This document shows positions 34,465 to 42,268 of a stretch of DNA of 64,000 nucleotides, piece after piece (position 1 is the first letter of the stretch; each line of letters opens with the position of its first letter). Origin of the DNA: Coriobacteriaceae bacterium (GTDB lineage Bacteria > Actinomycetota > Coriobacteriia > Coriobacteriales > Coriobacteriaceae); the NCBI GenBank assembly GCA_902362275.1, contig CABIWB010000007.1, positions 55,401 to 119,400 of the forward strand, written 5' to 3'. Made by a program: the position numbers and the translations under genes. The notes under the pieces are model-generated. The model ran no database searches. It was not told the DNA's origin and was given only the letters and a program-made list of their open reading frames with translations.

Positions 34465-34587
34465 CTAAGTGAGTAGACTTTTACCGAATCCCGCACCACA
34501 CCGACAAAGCACAAGTCCGTGACCTGCGGTTTTATTGAGGCAAATATGTTGGGTGCTCGGCATTTCCAAAAAAGTCTACTCACTTAG
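34465..34587. repeat. Long inverted-repeat element E2
   Basis: Perfect 18-base inverted arms (CTAAGTGAGTAGACTTTT at 34465-34482 and its complement at 34570-34587) enclose 87 bases. On the minus strand the centre has TAAAACCGCAGGT, the same 13 bases as in element E1, although the arms are unrelated. Confidence 0.8.
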
Positions 34588-34610
34588 CCAGCGGGCAGCC
34601 AAATGATTAT

Positions 34611-34690
34611 TTAATCCCCGTCCCAGAGAAATCAATTAGCGAGCAGAAGGGCAAAAGTAGTCAAAAAAGCCCCGTCCCAAATTAGCTACC
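34611..34690. repeat. R3-family repeat
   Basis: AATCCCCGTCCCAGAGAAAT, AAAAGTAGTCAAAAAAGCCC, CGTCCCAAATTAGCTACC: the inverted version of the repeat at 21793-21885. Its last 19 bases reappear inverted at 37406-37424. Confidence 0.8.
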
Positions 34691-34701
34691 GCTTGCACCG
34701 A

Positions 34702-35541
34702 TTATTCGCCCGGGTTGATGTTCGCGTAGAACTCCGCCCCGTCGTCCAGGCGCAGGATGCCCACGCGGCCGAACTCGGAGCCGGTGGCGGCGGCGCAGTC
34801 GATGTCGATGCGATCGGGCACACCGGCAGTGTCCTCGCCGCCCAAGCGCACGATCTGCCCGCGTCCCGATTCCTCATCGAGCCCCGCCAGACCACCGACC
34901 TCGCAATAGCGCCCAAGCGATACCGTGGGCGTGTGGCCGCTCACCACGACCGGGCCCTTGCCCTCGGCAGAAAGCAGCCCCGTCGGGGCATCCCAATAGC
35001 CATGGCGAATCCAGAGCAAGTCATCGGACAACTGTACGGCGAGCATTTGCTGCAGCAGCTCGCGATCGGCATCGACCGCTCCCCTGCCGTCGCCGCAATC
35101 GACACCATGCTCAAGCAAAAACGCACGCGCCGCCTCGGTCTGAATGCCGGCGTGCACCAGCAGGTACGGCCGCTCGGCAGTCTCGACCACCGCGCAGAGC
35201 GGCAGCGCGGCCATCCATCGCACGAGCTCCTCGTATGCCTCAAATTCCATGTCGTTGAGCTGCTCGCGCGTCGTCCAGCCACCGTTGATATCCCAGGTCT
35301 CGGCATCGAGCGGATCCTGGCCAATGATGGCATCGAGCATGATCTGCTCGTGATTACCCTTGAGCACGTGGGCGTTGGGCAGCGAGCGCACGAGCTTAAT
35401 AACGCCGACCGGATCGGGCCCGCGATCGATCATGTCGCCCAGCACGTACAGCGTGTCGTCGGAAGTCAACGAGATCTTAGACAGGGCCTCGTCAAGCGCA
35501 CGAACGTGCCCGTGAGCATCAGATGTCACATAGATCGCCAT
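34702..35541 (-). CDS. PPP-type metallophosphatase (calcineurin-like)
   Basis: 279 residues. All five metallophosphoesterase blocks are present: DAHGH near residue 8, GDMIDRGPDPVG, LKGNHEQIML, LVHAGI and SGHTPT. DAHGH in place of DxHG is within family variation. The short N-terminal start (MAIYVTSDAHGHVRAL) and length match bacterial Ser/Thr phosphatases and ApaH-like Np4A hydrolases; which substrate is used cannot be told. The R3 repeat lies 11 bases behind its stop. Confidence 0.88.
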   Translation of the reverse strand: MAIYVTSDAHGHVRALDEALSKISLTSDDTLYVLGDMIDRGPDPVGVIKLVRSLPNAHVLKGNHEQIMLDAIIGQDPLDAETWDINGGWTTREQLNDMEFEAYEELVRWMAALPLCAVVETAERPYLLVHAGIQTEAARAFLLEHGVDCGDGRGAVDADRELLQQMLAVQLSDDLLWIRHGYWDAPTGLLSAEGKGPVVVSGHTPTVSLGRYCEVGGLAGLDEESGRGQIVRLGGEDTAGVPDRIDIDCAAATGSEFGRVGILRLDDGAEFYANINPGE

Positions 35542-35794
35542 GGTACGCCTCTCCTTGCATTGCGGCCGAAGCCCGGCGCCGCAACTAAAACTTCAAGTTG
35601 AACTTAAACGTTACCCATTGTACTCCGTTGCAATAAAGCTGGAAAGGGTTTCCGAGCAGAGGCAAAGACGGCAGCCGTCTATGACGATATCGCGCATGCC
35701 CGCAACCCAACCCCATAAACCCACCATCTTTGGGTACAAATAACCGCAGACAACTGACCGTGCCACGCCAACCACCTAGGAGCGGACACCATCC

Positions 35795-36992
35795 ATGAAC
35801 CAGATCCTTCTCTTTATCGGCCTCGTTATTATTCTGTGCCTGACCATCGAACCCGTCGGCAAAAAAACTCCCCTTCCCCACCCTGCTCATCTTTATCGCA
35901 CTCGGCATGCTGTTGGGCGTCAACGGCCCGGCGCATATCGACTTTAGCGACTACGCGCTCACCGAAACCGTCTGCAGCACGGCGCTGCTGTTCATCATGT
36001 TCTACGGCGGCTTTAACACCAATATCGACCGCGCCAAGCCCGTCGCTGCGCCGGCGGTGCTGCTGAGCACGCTCGGCGTCGTCATCACCGCAGGCATCAC
36101 CGGCGTGTTCGCCCACTTCGTGCTAGGCTTCGACTGGATCGGCGGCCTGCTGCTGGGATCAGTCGTGGCATCCACCGACGCGGCCAGCGTCTTTAGCGTT
36201 CTGCGCGAGCACAACCTGTCGCTGAGGGGCGGCACCGACTCACTGCTCGAGGTCGAATCGGGCTCCAACGACCCCGTCGCCTACATGCTCACTGCCGTGC
36301 TCGCCACACTCGCGGCCGGCGGCGACATCAACATTCCCGCACTGCTGGCTAAGCAGATTATCCTGGGCGCGGGCCTGGGCCTTGCCATCGGCTGGGCGGC
36401 GGACCGCCTGATTGAACGCGCGCACGCAACGGCCGAGGGCGCGCAGACCATCTTTTTGTTCGCCGTGGCCATCGTCGCCTACGCGCTGTCGAGCTATCTG
36501 GGCGGTAATGGCTTTTTGGCTGTATACCTGGCCGGCATTGTGCTGGGCGCCAGTGACATCACCGGCAAAGTCGAGATGGCGCACTTCTTTGACACCCTCA
36601 CCGAGATGGCAGAGATGGCGATTTTCTTTTTGCTGGGCCTGCTCGTGACGCCCGCACGCCTGTCGCAAATGCTGCTGCCGGGCCTGGCGCTCATGGCGTT
36701 TATGCTCTTTGTGAGCCGCCCCATCGCCGTCGGCCTGCCGTTGGCGCCGTTTAAGACGAACCCTCGCCAGGTGGCGCTCGTAAGCTGGGCGGGCCTGCGT
36801 GGCGCGGCTTCGGTCATCTTTAGTCTCTTTGCCGTGGTGGCCGGCGTTCCCGGCGGTCACGACCTGTTTGACCTGGTCTTTGTGATTGCCGCGTCGAGCA
36901 TTGTGGTGCAGGGCTCGCTGCTGCCGGCGGTGGCGAAGAAGCTCGATATGATCGATGCGACCGGCGACGTGCGCCGCACCTTTAACGACTAG
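35795..36992 (+). pseudogene. K+/H+ antiporter (NhaP2/CPA1-type), frameshifted and truncated
   Basis: Translation from the ATG at 35795 gives MNQILLFIGLVIILCLTIEPVGKK, then a run of seven A (35861-35867) throws the frame off. With six A it would continue LPFPTLLIFIALGMLLGVNG and on through about 360 more residues of antiporter (VASTDAASVFSVLREHNL, LLEVESGSNDPVAYMLTAVL, FLAVYLAGIVLGASDITGK, SWAGLRGAASVIFSLFAVV). That frame ends at an amber codon at 36990; the next codons, still in frame, encode the usual regulatory domain (37008-37397). So one reading-frame error and one stop separate three parts of a single NhaP2-like protein. Slippage at the A run or separate initiation could rescue function, otherwise it is a pseudogene. 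Confidence 0.8.
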
Positions 36993-37007
36993 CGCGACGA
37001 AGACGGC

Positions 37008-37397
37008 ATGTCGTTTGTAAAGCTCAAGGTGGGCGCTGGACATCCGTTTGCCGGACGCTCGCTCGCGGACATTGGCAGCGCGACGGACATGCTCGTGGCC
37101 CTGGTGCTTCGTGACGGTGCGCACCCGGTGCCGCCCAATGGCGACACCGTGATCCAGGAAGGTGACCTGCTGGTGATGGCCGCCCCAACGTTCAAAGAGC
37201 GTGCCGAGGTTACGCTGCGCGAGGTCACCGTGACACCCCACGGTCGCCTGGCCGGCCAGCGCCTGCGCGATGTGCCGCAAGGCAAGCATCCGTTTATTGT
37301 GGTGATGTTCAAACGCGACGGCCAAACCATCATCCCCGACGGCAACACCCTCATATACGCCGGCGACGAAGCCGTCATTGCCACGCTCGCGTCGTAG
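37008..37397 (+). CDS. TrkA-C (RCK_C) regulatory domain, detached from the antiporter
   Basis: 129 residues beginning at the first ATG after the amber stop at 36990-36992, in the same frame as the antiporter. The sequence FVKLKVGAGHPFAGRSLADIG, then GDTVIQEGDLLVMAAP and GQRLRDVPQGKHPFIVVMFKR, IPDGNTLIYAGDEAVIATL looks like two successive TrkA-C domains, as at the C-terminus of NhaP2/CvrA antiporters. There is no good ribosome site, so expression as an independent subunit is doubtful. Confidence 0.7.
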   Translation: MSFVKLKVGAGHPFAGRSLADIGSATDMLVALVLRDGAHPVPPNGDTVIQEGDLLVMAAPTFKERAEVTLREVTVTPHGRLAGQRLRDVPQGKHPFIVVMFKRDGQTIIPDGNTLIYAGDEAVIATLAS

Positions 37398-37410
37398 CGG
37401 CCAGGGGTAG

Positions 37411-38088
37411 CTAATTTGGGACGGCCTTCTTTCTAATTTCTTTTAGCAAGCCTTTTTTAAACGCAGTACTACCACCAAAAAACTTCTGGTCAGTATTAGT
37501 CTGCTTATTTGCCTGATATTTCAGACTCGTGAACTCAATGGTACAGATATAGTCCGCAGCCTGAGCCAAATAGTAATCAGATGAAGTTGTCGGCTTATAG
37601 ATAACTGCATTTTTAGCCAAAGCGTAATCGATTGCCTTGTGAAGCGCACTCGAAACCGAACCCTGTCCTCCGTCGTAGTAAATCTTTACAGCATCAAACT
37701 GCTGAAACCAACTCAGATTGTCGAATATGAAATCGATGATTTCACGCCTCATCGCATCGGCAATCTGTTTAAGAGTTCGGTACCGATGCGTCTTGAACAC
37801 AAACACCTTGTACGAGATGGGCAAATGTCGAAACATAACTCGAAATAGTGAAAACAGCCTTTTTCTCTCACTGATGTCCAAGTCCTTGAACTGATCTTTT
37901 CCATTCATGAGAGGAGAAGCATGGAACGGAAGAAGCGGCAATCCGCTTTCGGCTACCGCCCTTTCATATTTCTTTATTCCCTCAGCGATGGGAATATCTT
38001 GTTCATGAAAAACAAAGGCCACCAGATAGTATCTTTCACGAAGATCATCGCTTCCAGATTCATCAATAAAGATACTCAGCTCTCGCAT
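37411..38088 (-). CDS. DUF3800 domain protein
   Basis: 225 residues; ATG at 38088 has AAGGA at good spacing, while an in-frame TTG two codons upstream does not. MRELSIFIDESGSDD carries the IDESG motif and QAADYICTIEF the C-terminal D/E motif of DUF3800, an RNase H-like fold family often found beside defence systems and in prophages, with unproven nuclease-type function. The gene is AT-richer than its neighbours, a sign of transfer. It has its own promoter overlapping SOS-box-like sites (38181-38224) and a terminator hairpin inside its leader. It is downstream of the BREX operon on the same strand. Confidence 0.82.
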   Translation of the reverse strand: MRELSIFIDESGSDDLRERYYLVAFVFHEQDIPIAEGIKKYERAVAESGLPLLPFHASPLMNGKDQFKDLDISERKRLFSLFRVMFRHLPISYKVFVFKTHRYRTLKQIADAMRREIIDFIFDNLSWFQQFDAVKIYYDGGQGSVSSALHKAIDYALAKNAVIYKPTTSSDYYLAQAADYICTIEFTSLKYQANKQTNTDQKFFGGSTAFKKGLLKEIRKKAVPN

Positions 38089-38104
38089 GGGCAATCCTTA
38101 ATAA

Positions 38105-38129
38105 AAAAGCCGGGGAAAACGTCCCCGGC
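38105..38129 (-). terminator. Terminator behind the BREX operon, inside the DUF3800 leader
   Basis: On the minus strand GCCGGGGA-CGTTT-TCCCCGGC is followed by six T. It ends 16 bases before the DUF3800 start codon, and so would stop both read-through from the BREX operon and transcripts from the DUF3800 promoter unless relieved. Confidence 0.85.
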
Positions 38130-38164
38130 ACTTGGAAGCCCTCTCTTAAGAGATGACCACCTAA

Positions 38165-38194
38165 TTTATACCATGAAGTTAGACGTATGTTCAA
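38165..38194 (-). promoter_or_regulatory. Promoter of the DUF3800 gene
   Basis: On the minus strand TTGAAC (38194-38189) and TATAAA (38170-38165) are 18 bases apart. The start would fall near 38158, giving a ~70-base leader that contains the palindrome TCTCTTAAGAGA and the terminator. Confidence 0.6.
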
Positions 38195-38224
38195 GCATGA
38201 GTATAAAATACAAACATATGTTCG
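38181..38224 (-). promoter_or_regulatory. Two LexA/SOS-box-like sites
   Basis: On the minus strand CGAACATATGTTTG (38224-38211) differs by one base from the Gram-positive SOS box CGAACATATGTTCG, and TGAACATACGTCTA (38194-38181) is a weaker second copy 30 bases away covering the -35 element. Spacing is close to three helical turns. Confidence 0.55.
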
Positions 38225-38243
38225 TCAATAGCCAAGGCAGCTA

Positions 38244-38441
38244 TCATTCAGTGTCATCGTCAACGGCAAAGTCGCGAAGGTCGAGGCCTTCGCGTTCGGC
38301 TCGGGCAAGGAGCTCTTGCGGCGACTCGTCCTCAGTATCCACTACGTCGAGCATGGCGGCCGGAAAGCCCACGCCCGCCGCGCTCCCCGCGCGGTCGAGC
38401 AGACTCTCGCGCAGCTGGTCTACATCAACGTCGATCTTCAT
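38244..38441 (-). CDS. Small acidic protein, last gene of the BREX operon
   Basis: 65 residues (MKIDVDVDQLRESLLDRAGS at the start, ending EGLDLRDFAVDDDTE), strongly acidic, with AGGAGG at ideal spacing before the ATG. It lies 27 bases behind the 454-residue gene on the same strand and ahead of the operon terminator. I do not recognise a family. Small acidic products in defence operons can be DNA mimics or partners of a neighbour; here that is conjecture. Confidence 0.65.
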   Translation of the reverse strand: MKIDVDVDQLRESLLDRAGSAAGVGFPAAMLDVVDTEDESPQELLARAEREGLDLRDFAVDDDTE

Positions 38442-38468
38442 GATGAAACCTCCTACCAGACCAGGACC

Positions 38469-39833
38469 CTACTCATCAATACCGAGCGCGTCCACAGCAG
38501 CAACAAAAGCCGCGACCTGCTTGTCGTCCATCTGCGTGGCCAGGCGCCCCACGGGCCCATCGTAGGCAAACTGTACCTTATCGATAAAGCAATCCCACAC
38601 TCGTTCGTCCACGCGTACGGCGGCCTCGCAATACTGGCTGAGCTTTTTGAGTCCATACCAAAACGCATTCACATGACGCGCGGGGTCCTCGTCCAGCACA
38701 CCATCATAGCGGCGCCCGTTAAACTCCCGCATACGCGCCACGGCGACCTCGAGCGAATCGCCGCCATCAGCCGAAGCCTCGTCCACAAGCTCGGGAATCG
38801 GAACCTCGCGCTGAACATTATGCCTGGTAGCACCGTCATACTCGCCCACTAGCACGTCTTCGTCAAGCCGTGAATCGTAGTCTAAATAGCTCAAGCCCCG
38901 GCAAATCCCATGCGGTGAGCCAGAGCCAAACGCACAGAACAACCCGCCGTCGGCAACAACGCGACGGTAGGTCTCAAACGACTTCTTAACCTGAGTGAGC
39001 AACTCGGAAAGCTCCCCGGCATCACACGCCGTCTCGCACGCAACGCACGCAGACTCGGGCAACGATACCGGATCAACCGTGCTCCCCGCAACGCGGGCGG
39101 CGCGCTCGGCCCGATACGCCTGCGCCGCCAAGCGCGCTCGCTGCGCAGCGCCGCGCACGTTGGTAAGTTCGCGCTCCAACGCCACGTCACCAGCAACATC
39201 ACCAGCCAAATCGCCCGTAAACCCGTCGGCGCCCTGCGACCCCGTCGCACTCAGCTCGGACTCAAACGTCGCTGTGATCATACCCGCAAGGTCCGTCGCG
39301 TCGGCGGCACAGCGCATCTGCTCCAGCTGCGTGCACAGCAGGTCGGCATCCAGGGGCACGGCATCCACAACGCGCACGTCACTCAGGCGCGCCACGTCCT
39401 GCAGCACCATAGCCCCCGCAGCATCGTACGCCGCGCGCACCTTGTCCGCCGTATTCGCACGTAGCTTTACCTCGATAAACGCAAGTGTCTGCTCCAGACG
39501 CGTCAGCAGCTCGGCCTTGTCCTCCATGCGCAAAAAGGCAGCATAGCGGCGCTCCATCCGTAGCGGTCCAACAATGCCCGCCTGCTTGCGAGCGCGTGCA
39601 AGCGCGGCGCCCTCAACACGGCGAACATACCCGTCAACAGCCCGCACGGCAGACTCGCGCGCAGCGTGCTCGGAAGCCTCGACGCCCCTAAGCACACCCA
39701 ACAGCTCGCGGGAGCGCGCCTTGCGCACCAGCTCCCCGTGATCGTACTGCTCAAGCGCCGTCTGACGCTTGCCTACCGATTCAAAGCCAAACAGCTCGTC
39801 GAGCAGCTCGCCAACAGAACGCTCGCCCGCCAT
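38469..39833 (-). CDS. Unknown 454-residue protein in the BREX operon
   Basis: 454 residues, starting MAGERSVGELLDELFGFESV 75 bases after brxL. The first ~260 residues are helical and charged, with repeated Ala/Arg/Glu patterns (ESAVRAVDGYVRRVEGAALA, RLAAQAYRAERAARVAG) suggesting coiled coil. Residues ~265-454 are mixed: a CVACETAC cysteine pair, then FETYRRVVADGGLFCAFG, GICRGLSYLDYDSRLDEDVL and FNGRRYDGVLDEDPARHVNA. No nuclease, helicase or methylase motif is visible. Its place between brxL and a small gene, all codirectional, makes it a probable accessory of this BREX locus. Confidence 0.7.
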   Translation of the reverse strand: MAGERSVGELLDELFGFESVGKRQTALEQYDHGELVRKARSRELLGVLRGVEASEHAARESAVRAVDGYVRRVEGAALARARKQAGIVGPLRMERRYAAFLRMEDKAELLTRLEQTLAFIEVKLRANTADKVRAAYDAAGAMVLQDVARLSDVRVVDAVPLDADLLCTQLEQMRCAADATDLAGMITATFESELSATGSQGADGFTGDLAGDVAGDVALERELTNVRGAAQRARLAAQAYRAERAARVAGSTVDPVSLPESACVACETACDAGELSELLTQVKKSFETYRRVVADGGLFCAFGSGSPHGICRGLSYLDYDSRLDEDVLVGEYDGATRHNVQREVPIPELVDEASADGGDSLEVAVARMREFNGRRYDGVLDEDPARHVNAFWYGLKKLSQYCEAAVRVDERVWDCFIDKVQFAYDGPVGRLATQMDDKQVAAFVAAVDALGIDE

Positions 39834-39908
39834 GGCAAGGCCTCCTCACGCACTACGCACCAACACGCCCGCGGGCCCACGCGCACGCAAGCCCGCACGC
39901 CCGCACTC

Positions 39909-42257
39909 CTACAGATCCAGGGCCTTTTTCGCGGCGTCGACCGGGTCGCCATCCATGTAGAACACCGGGCTCAACCCCGAGATAATCTCGGACGAAACAC
40001 TCTGCAAACCCGCAATAGCGCTCAGCGGCAAAATCACGCGCTTGGCGCCGGCGTTTTTGGCCACGCGCATAATGTCCTCGAGCCCGCGGATCTCGTCCAT
40101 AGAGCCCGACATGCGCAAGATTCCCGGAATCGCCAGCGCGGGCATCACCGGGCGGTTGCACGCCGCAGAGCAAAGGCCCACAAACTCGGCGAGCGAAACT
40201 TCCTCGGACAGGCCCTTGCTCTGCAGGTCGTTGTAGAACAACAGGTAATCCTTGGAGCCAATGTGCATCCCCGGCGCCACGCGGTTCGCCAGGTTCACAA
40301 AGTTGTCGAACGCGGCCTCCAGCGTATCGCGCACCGGCTTGTTAAAGGCCACGCCCTCGTGCTTAAACTTGCACTCGCCGGCAACGGCCTTGTTCTCCAG
40401 CTTGTACACGGCAACCTCGCCGCCCTGCGACCTGCCCACGCCAAACACGTGACCGGACAGCAGCGGCCCGTCGGGAATCAGGGTGTCCTCGCTCTGCTCG
40501 GGCACGCGCACCACATGCACGTCCTGCGGGTTGTCGGCATCCATATAGCCCAGGTTGACGTCGATAAACTCGACGCCCGCCATAATCTTGAGCTGCTCCT
40601 TTACGCGGCGACGGCCCTCGATGGCGTAGTCCAGCAGCCAGCGCACGTCGTCCTTGTCCATGGCCTCGTCGGGGAACAACAGCTTGGCCAGACCGCTAAA
40701 GGTCTTGCGCACGGCGATCTCGTCACGCTTGTTAAAGTCGCTGTTAAAGCGGAAATACCGATCGATATGGTGCGTGAAGTCCTTACGGCGCATCTCCTTG
40801 CAAAACTCCGACAGGCAGTCGGTGATCAGGCCGTAATGCCCGGTCAGCAGGCTCGAGCGCATCTTGGGAATCTCCCAGCCCGGCAGGTAATAGTGGATAC
40901 GGTCGAAGAAGGCCGAATCGTTGTTAAACTCCGGCGGGAACGGATCAAACAGGTGCGTGGTCTTAAGAACGTTTTGCACGGTGTCGTTGATGTTGCCCTC
41001 AAAGACCATGGAGGCATCAGCGTTGATCTGATCGCGGCCGCGCGCGTAGCTGCCACTCGCCATGTAGTCCTTCATGATCTGCACGGCGTTGGTGTCCTTA
41101 AAACGCATGCCGGCGACCTCGTCAAACGTCACGCAGTCCCAGTGGCCCACCAAGCCCACGCGATCGGCCCGCATGGAGTTCATGCGACCGAACAGGTTGG
41201 CCGTGGTGGTCTGGCCGCCCGAAAGCAAGATGGCATAGGGCGAGACCTCTTTGTAGATATGGCTCTTGCCGGTACCACGGGGACCCAACTCGCACAGGTT
41301 GTAGTTGCGCTCGATGAGCGGCACCATGCGCTCGATAAAGTGCAGGCGTTCTTTCTCGGATAGCTCGCTGGGCTCATAGCCAGCGGAGCGCAGCAGCATG
41401 TTCAGCCACTCGTCGCGCGCAAAGTACTGGCGCTCGTCGACCATGGCATCCAGGTCCAGATTGGGCATCTGGATGGGCGTGAGCGACGCCACACTAAACG
41501 GAGAGTCCTCGGGTCCGCGCTTTTTGCGCTTGGCCTTGGAGCGGCGCGGCGCATCGTCGCCAAAGACCTCCATGCCAAACTCGTCTTCCTCATCCAAGGG
41601 GTGACGATACTCGATGCTCATAATGCACCAAATGCCACCCTGCAGAATCTTGGAATAGTCGCGCACGTACTCAGCCGGCATCACAAACGGCTCAATAGTC
41701 AGATTGGCAAACGATGCCACGTAGATGTCTTTGTACTCGTCGAGCTTGGCCGTCACCTTATCGATGATGGTAAAGCGGCCCAGTTCGCGAATCTTGGACT
41801 TAATGCGCTCGGACTCGTCGGGACGCACGTAGTTATCGGTGAGGATCCTGCGGATGCGCTCCAAACCCTCTGCCACAGCATCCTCGTCGTCAGTTGAGCA
41901 GTACATGCCCAGCAGGTACTCCAGCACAAAGGTGGGCACGTTGGCGCCGCGCTTCATAAGGGCCGTCAGGTCCTTGCGCACGATCTTGCCAGCAAAGTGC
42001 TCGAGCAGTTTGCCGTCCAGCCCATCCATGTCATAGCCGTCTTCCTCGGAGGCCTCGGCCACAGCCTGGGCATAGCCATCGGTCGAGAATCCGTCTTCGG
42101 CGTTCACCGCAGCCTCAACGGGCGCGGCAGCAACCGGCTCCGGGGCAGGCGCAACAGCCTCAGCCGCCGGGGCCCCCACAGGCGCCGCAGCCGCCGCAGG
42201 CACGTCAACATCAATCGAGGGAACTTCCCACAGATTGTCGTCATTGCTATCAAACAT
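39909..42257 (-). CDS. brxL: BREX protein BrxL (Lon-like AAA+)
   Basis: 782 residues; ATG at 42257 has AGGAG eight bases upstream, better than the GTG at 42266. Residues 1-75 are an Ala/Pro/Val-rich acidic tail that seems absent from typical (~680-residue) BrxL. Then come the conserved DGLDGKLLEHFAGKIVRKDL and LEYLLGMYCSTDDE, Walker A LGPRGTGKSHIYKEVSPY (around residue 326), Walker B VTFDEVAGMRFKD, and the C-terminal Lon-protease-like fold (PVMPALAIPGILRMSGSM, GAKRVILPLSAIAGLQSV, LSPVFYMDGDPVDAAKKALD). BrxL is known to form ring oligomers on DNA and is required for phage exclusion but not for methylation. It follows pglZ by 11 bases. Confidence 0.95.
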   Translation of the reverse strand: MFDSNDDNLWEVPSIDVDVPAAAAAPVGAPAAEAVAPAPEPVAAAPVEAAVNAEDGFSTDGYAQAVAEASEEDGYDMDGLDGKLLEHFAGKIVRKDLTALMKRGANVPTFVLEYLLGMYCSTDDEDAVAEGLERIRRILTDNYVRPDESERIKSKIRELGRFTIIDKVTAKLDEYKDIYVASFANLTIEPFVMPAEYVRDYSKILQGGIWCIMSIEYRHPLDEEDEFGMEVFGDDAPRRSKAKRKKRGPEDSPFSVASLTPIQMPNLDLDAMVDERQYFARDEWLNMLLRSAGYEPSELSEKERLHFIERMVPLIERNYNLCELGPRGTGKSHIYKEVSPYAILLSGGQTTTANLFGRMNSMRADRVGLVGHWDCVTFDEVAGMRFKDTNAVQIMKDYMASGSYARGRDQINADASMVFEGNINDTVQNVLKTTHLFDPFPPEFNNDSAFFDRIHYYLPGWEIPKMRSSLLTGHYGLITDCLSEFCKEMRRKDFTHHIDRYFRFNSDFNKRDEIAVRKTFSGLAKLLFPDEAMDKDDVRWLLDYAIEGRRRVKEQLKIMAGVEFIDVNLGYMDADNPQDVHVVRVPEQSEDTLIPDGPLLSGHVFGVGRSQGGEVAVYKLENKAVAGECKFKHEGVAFNKPVRDTLEAAFDNFVNLANRVAPGMHIGSKDYLLFYNDLQSKGLSEEVSLAEFVGLCSAACNRPVMPALAIPGILRMSGSMDEIRGLEDIMRVAKNAGAKRVILPLSAIAGLQSVSSEIISGLSPVFYMDGDPVDAAKKALDL

Positions 42258-42268
42258 AGGGCACACTC

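Noticed and set aside
34465..34587. E2 considered as an insertion sequence or MITE
   Set aside because: No transposase, no target duplication visible, and E1 shares the centre rather than the ends, the opposite of a MITE family.
39666..41363. A 565-codon plus-strand frame overlapping brxL
   Set aside because: It lies antisense to well-conserved BrxL; it is the usual mirror frame of high-GC DNA.
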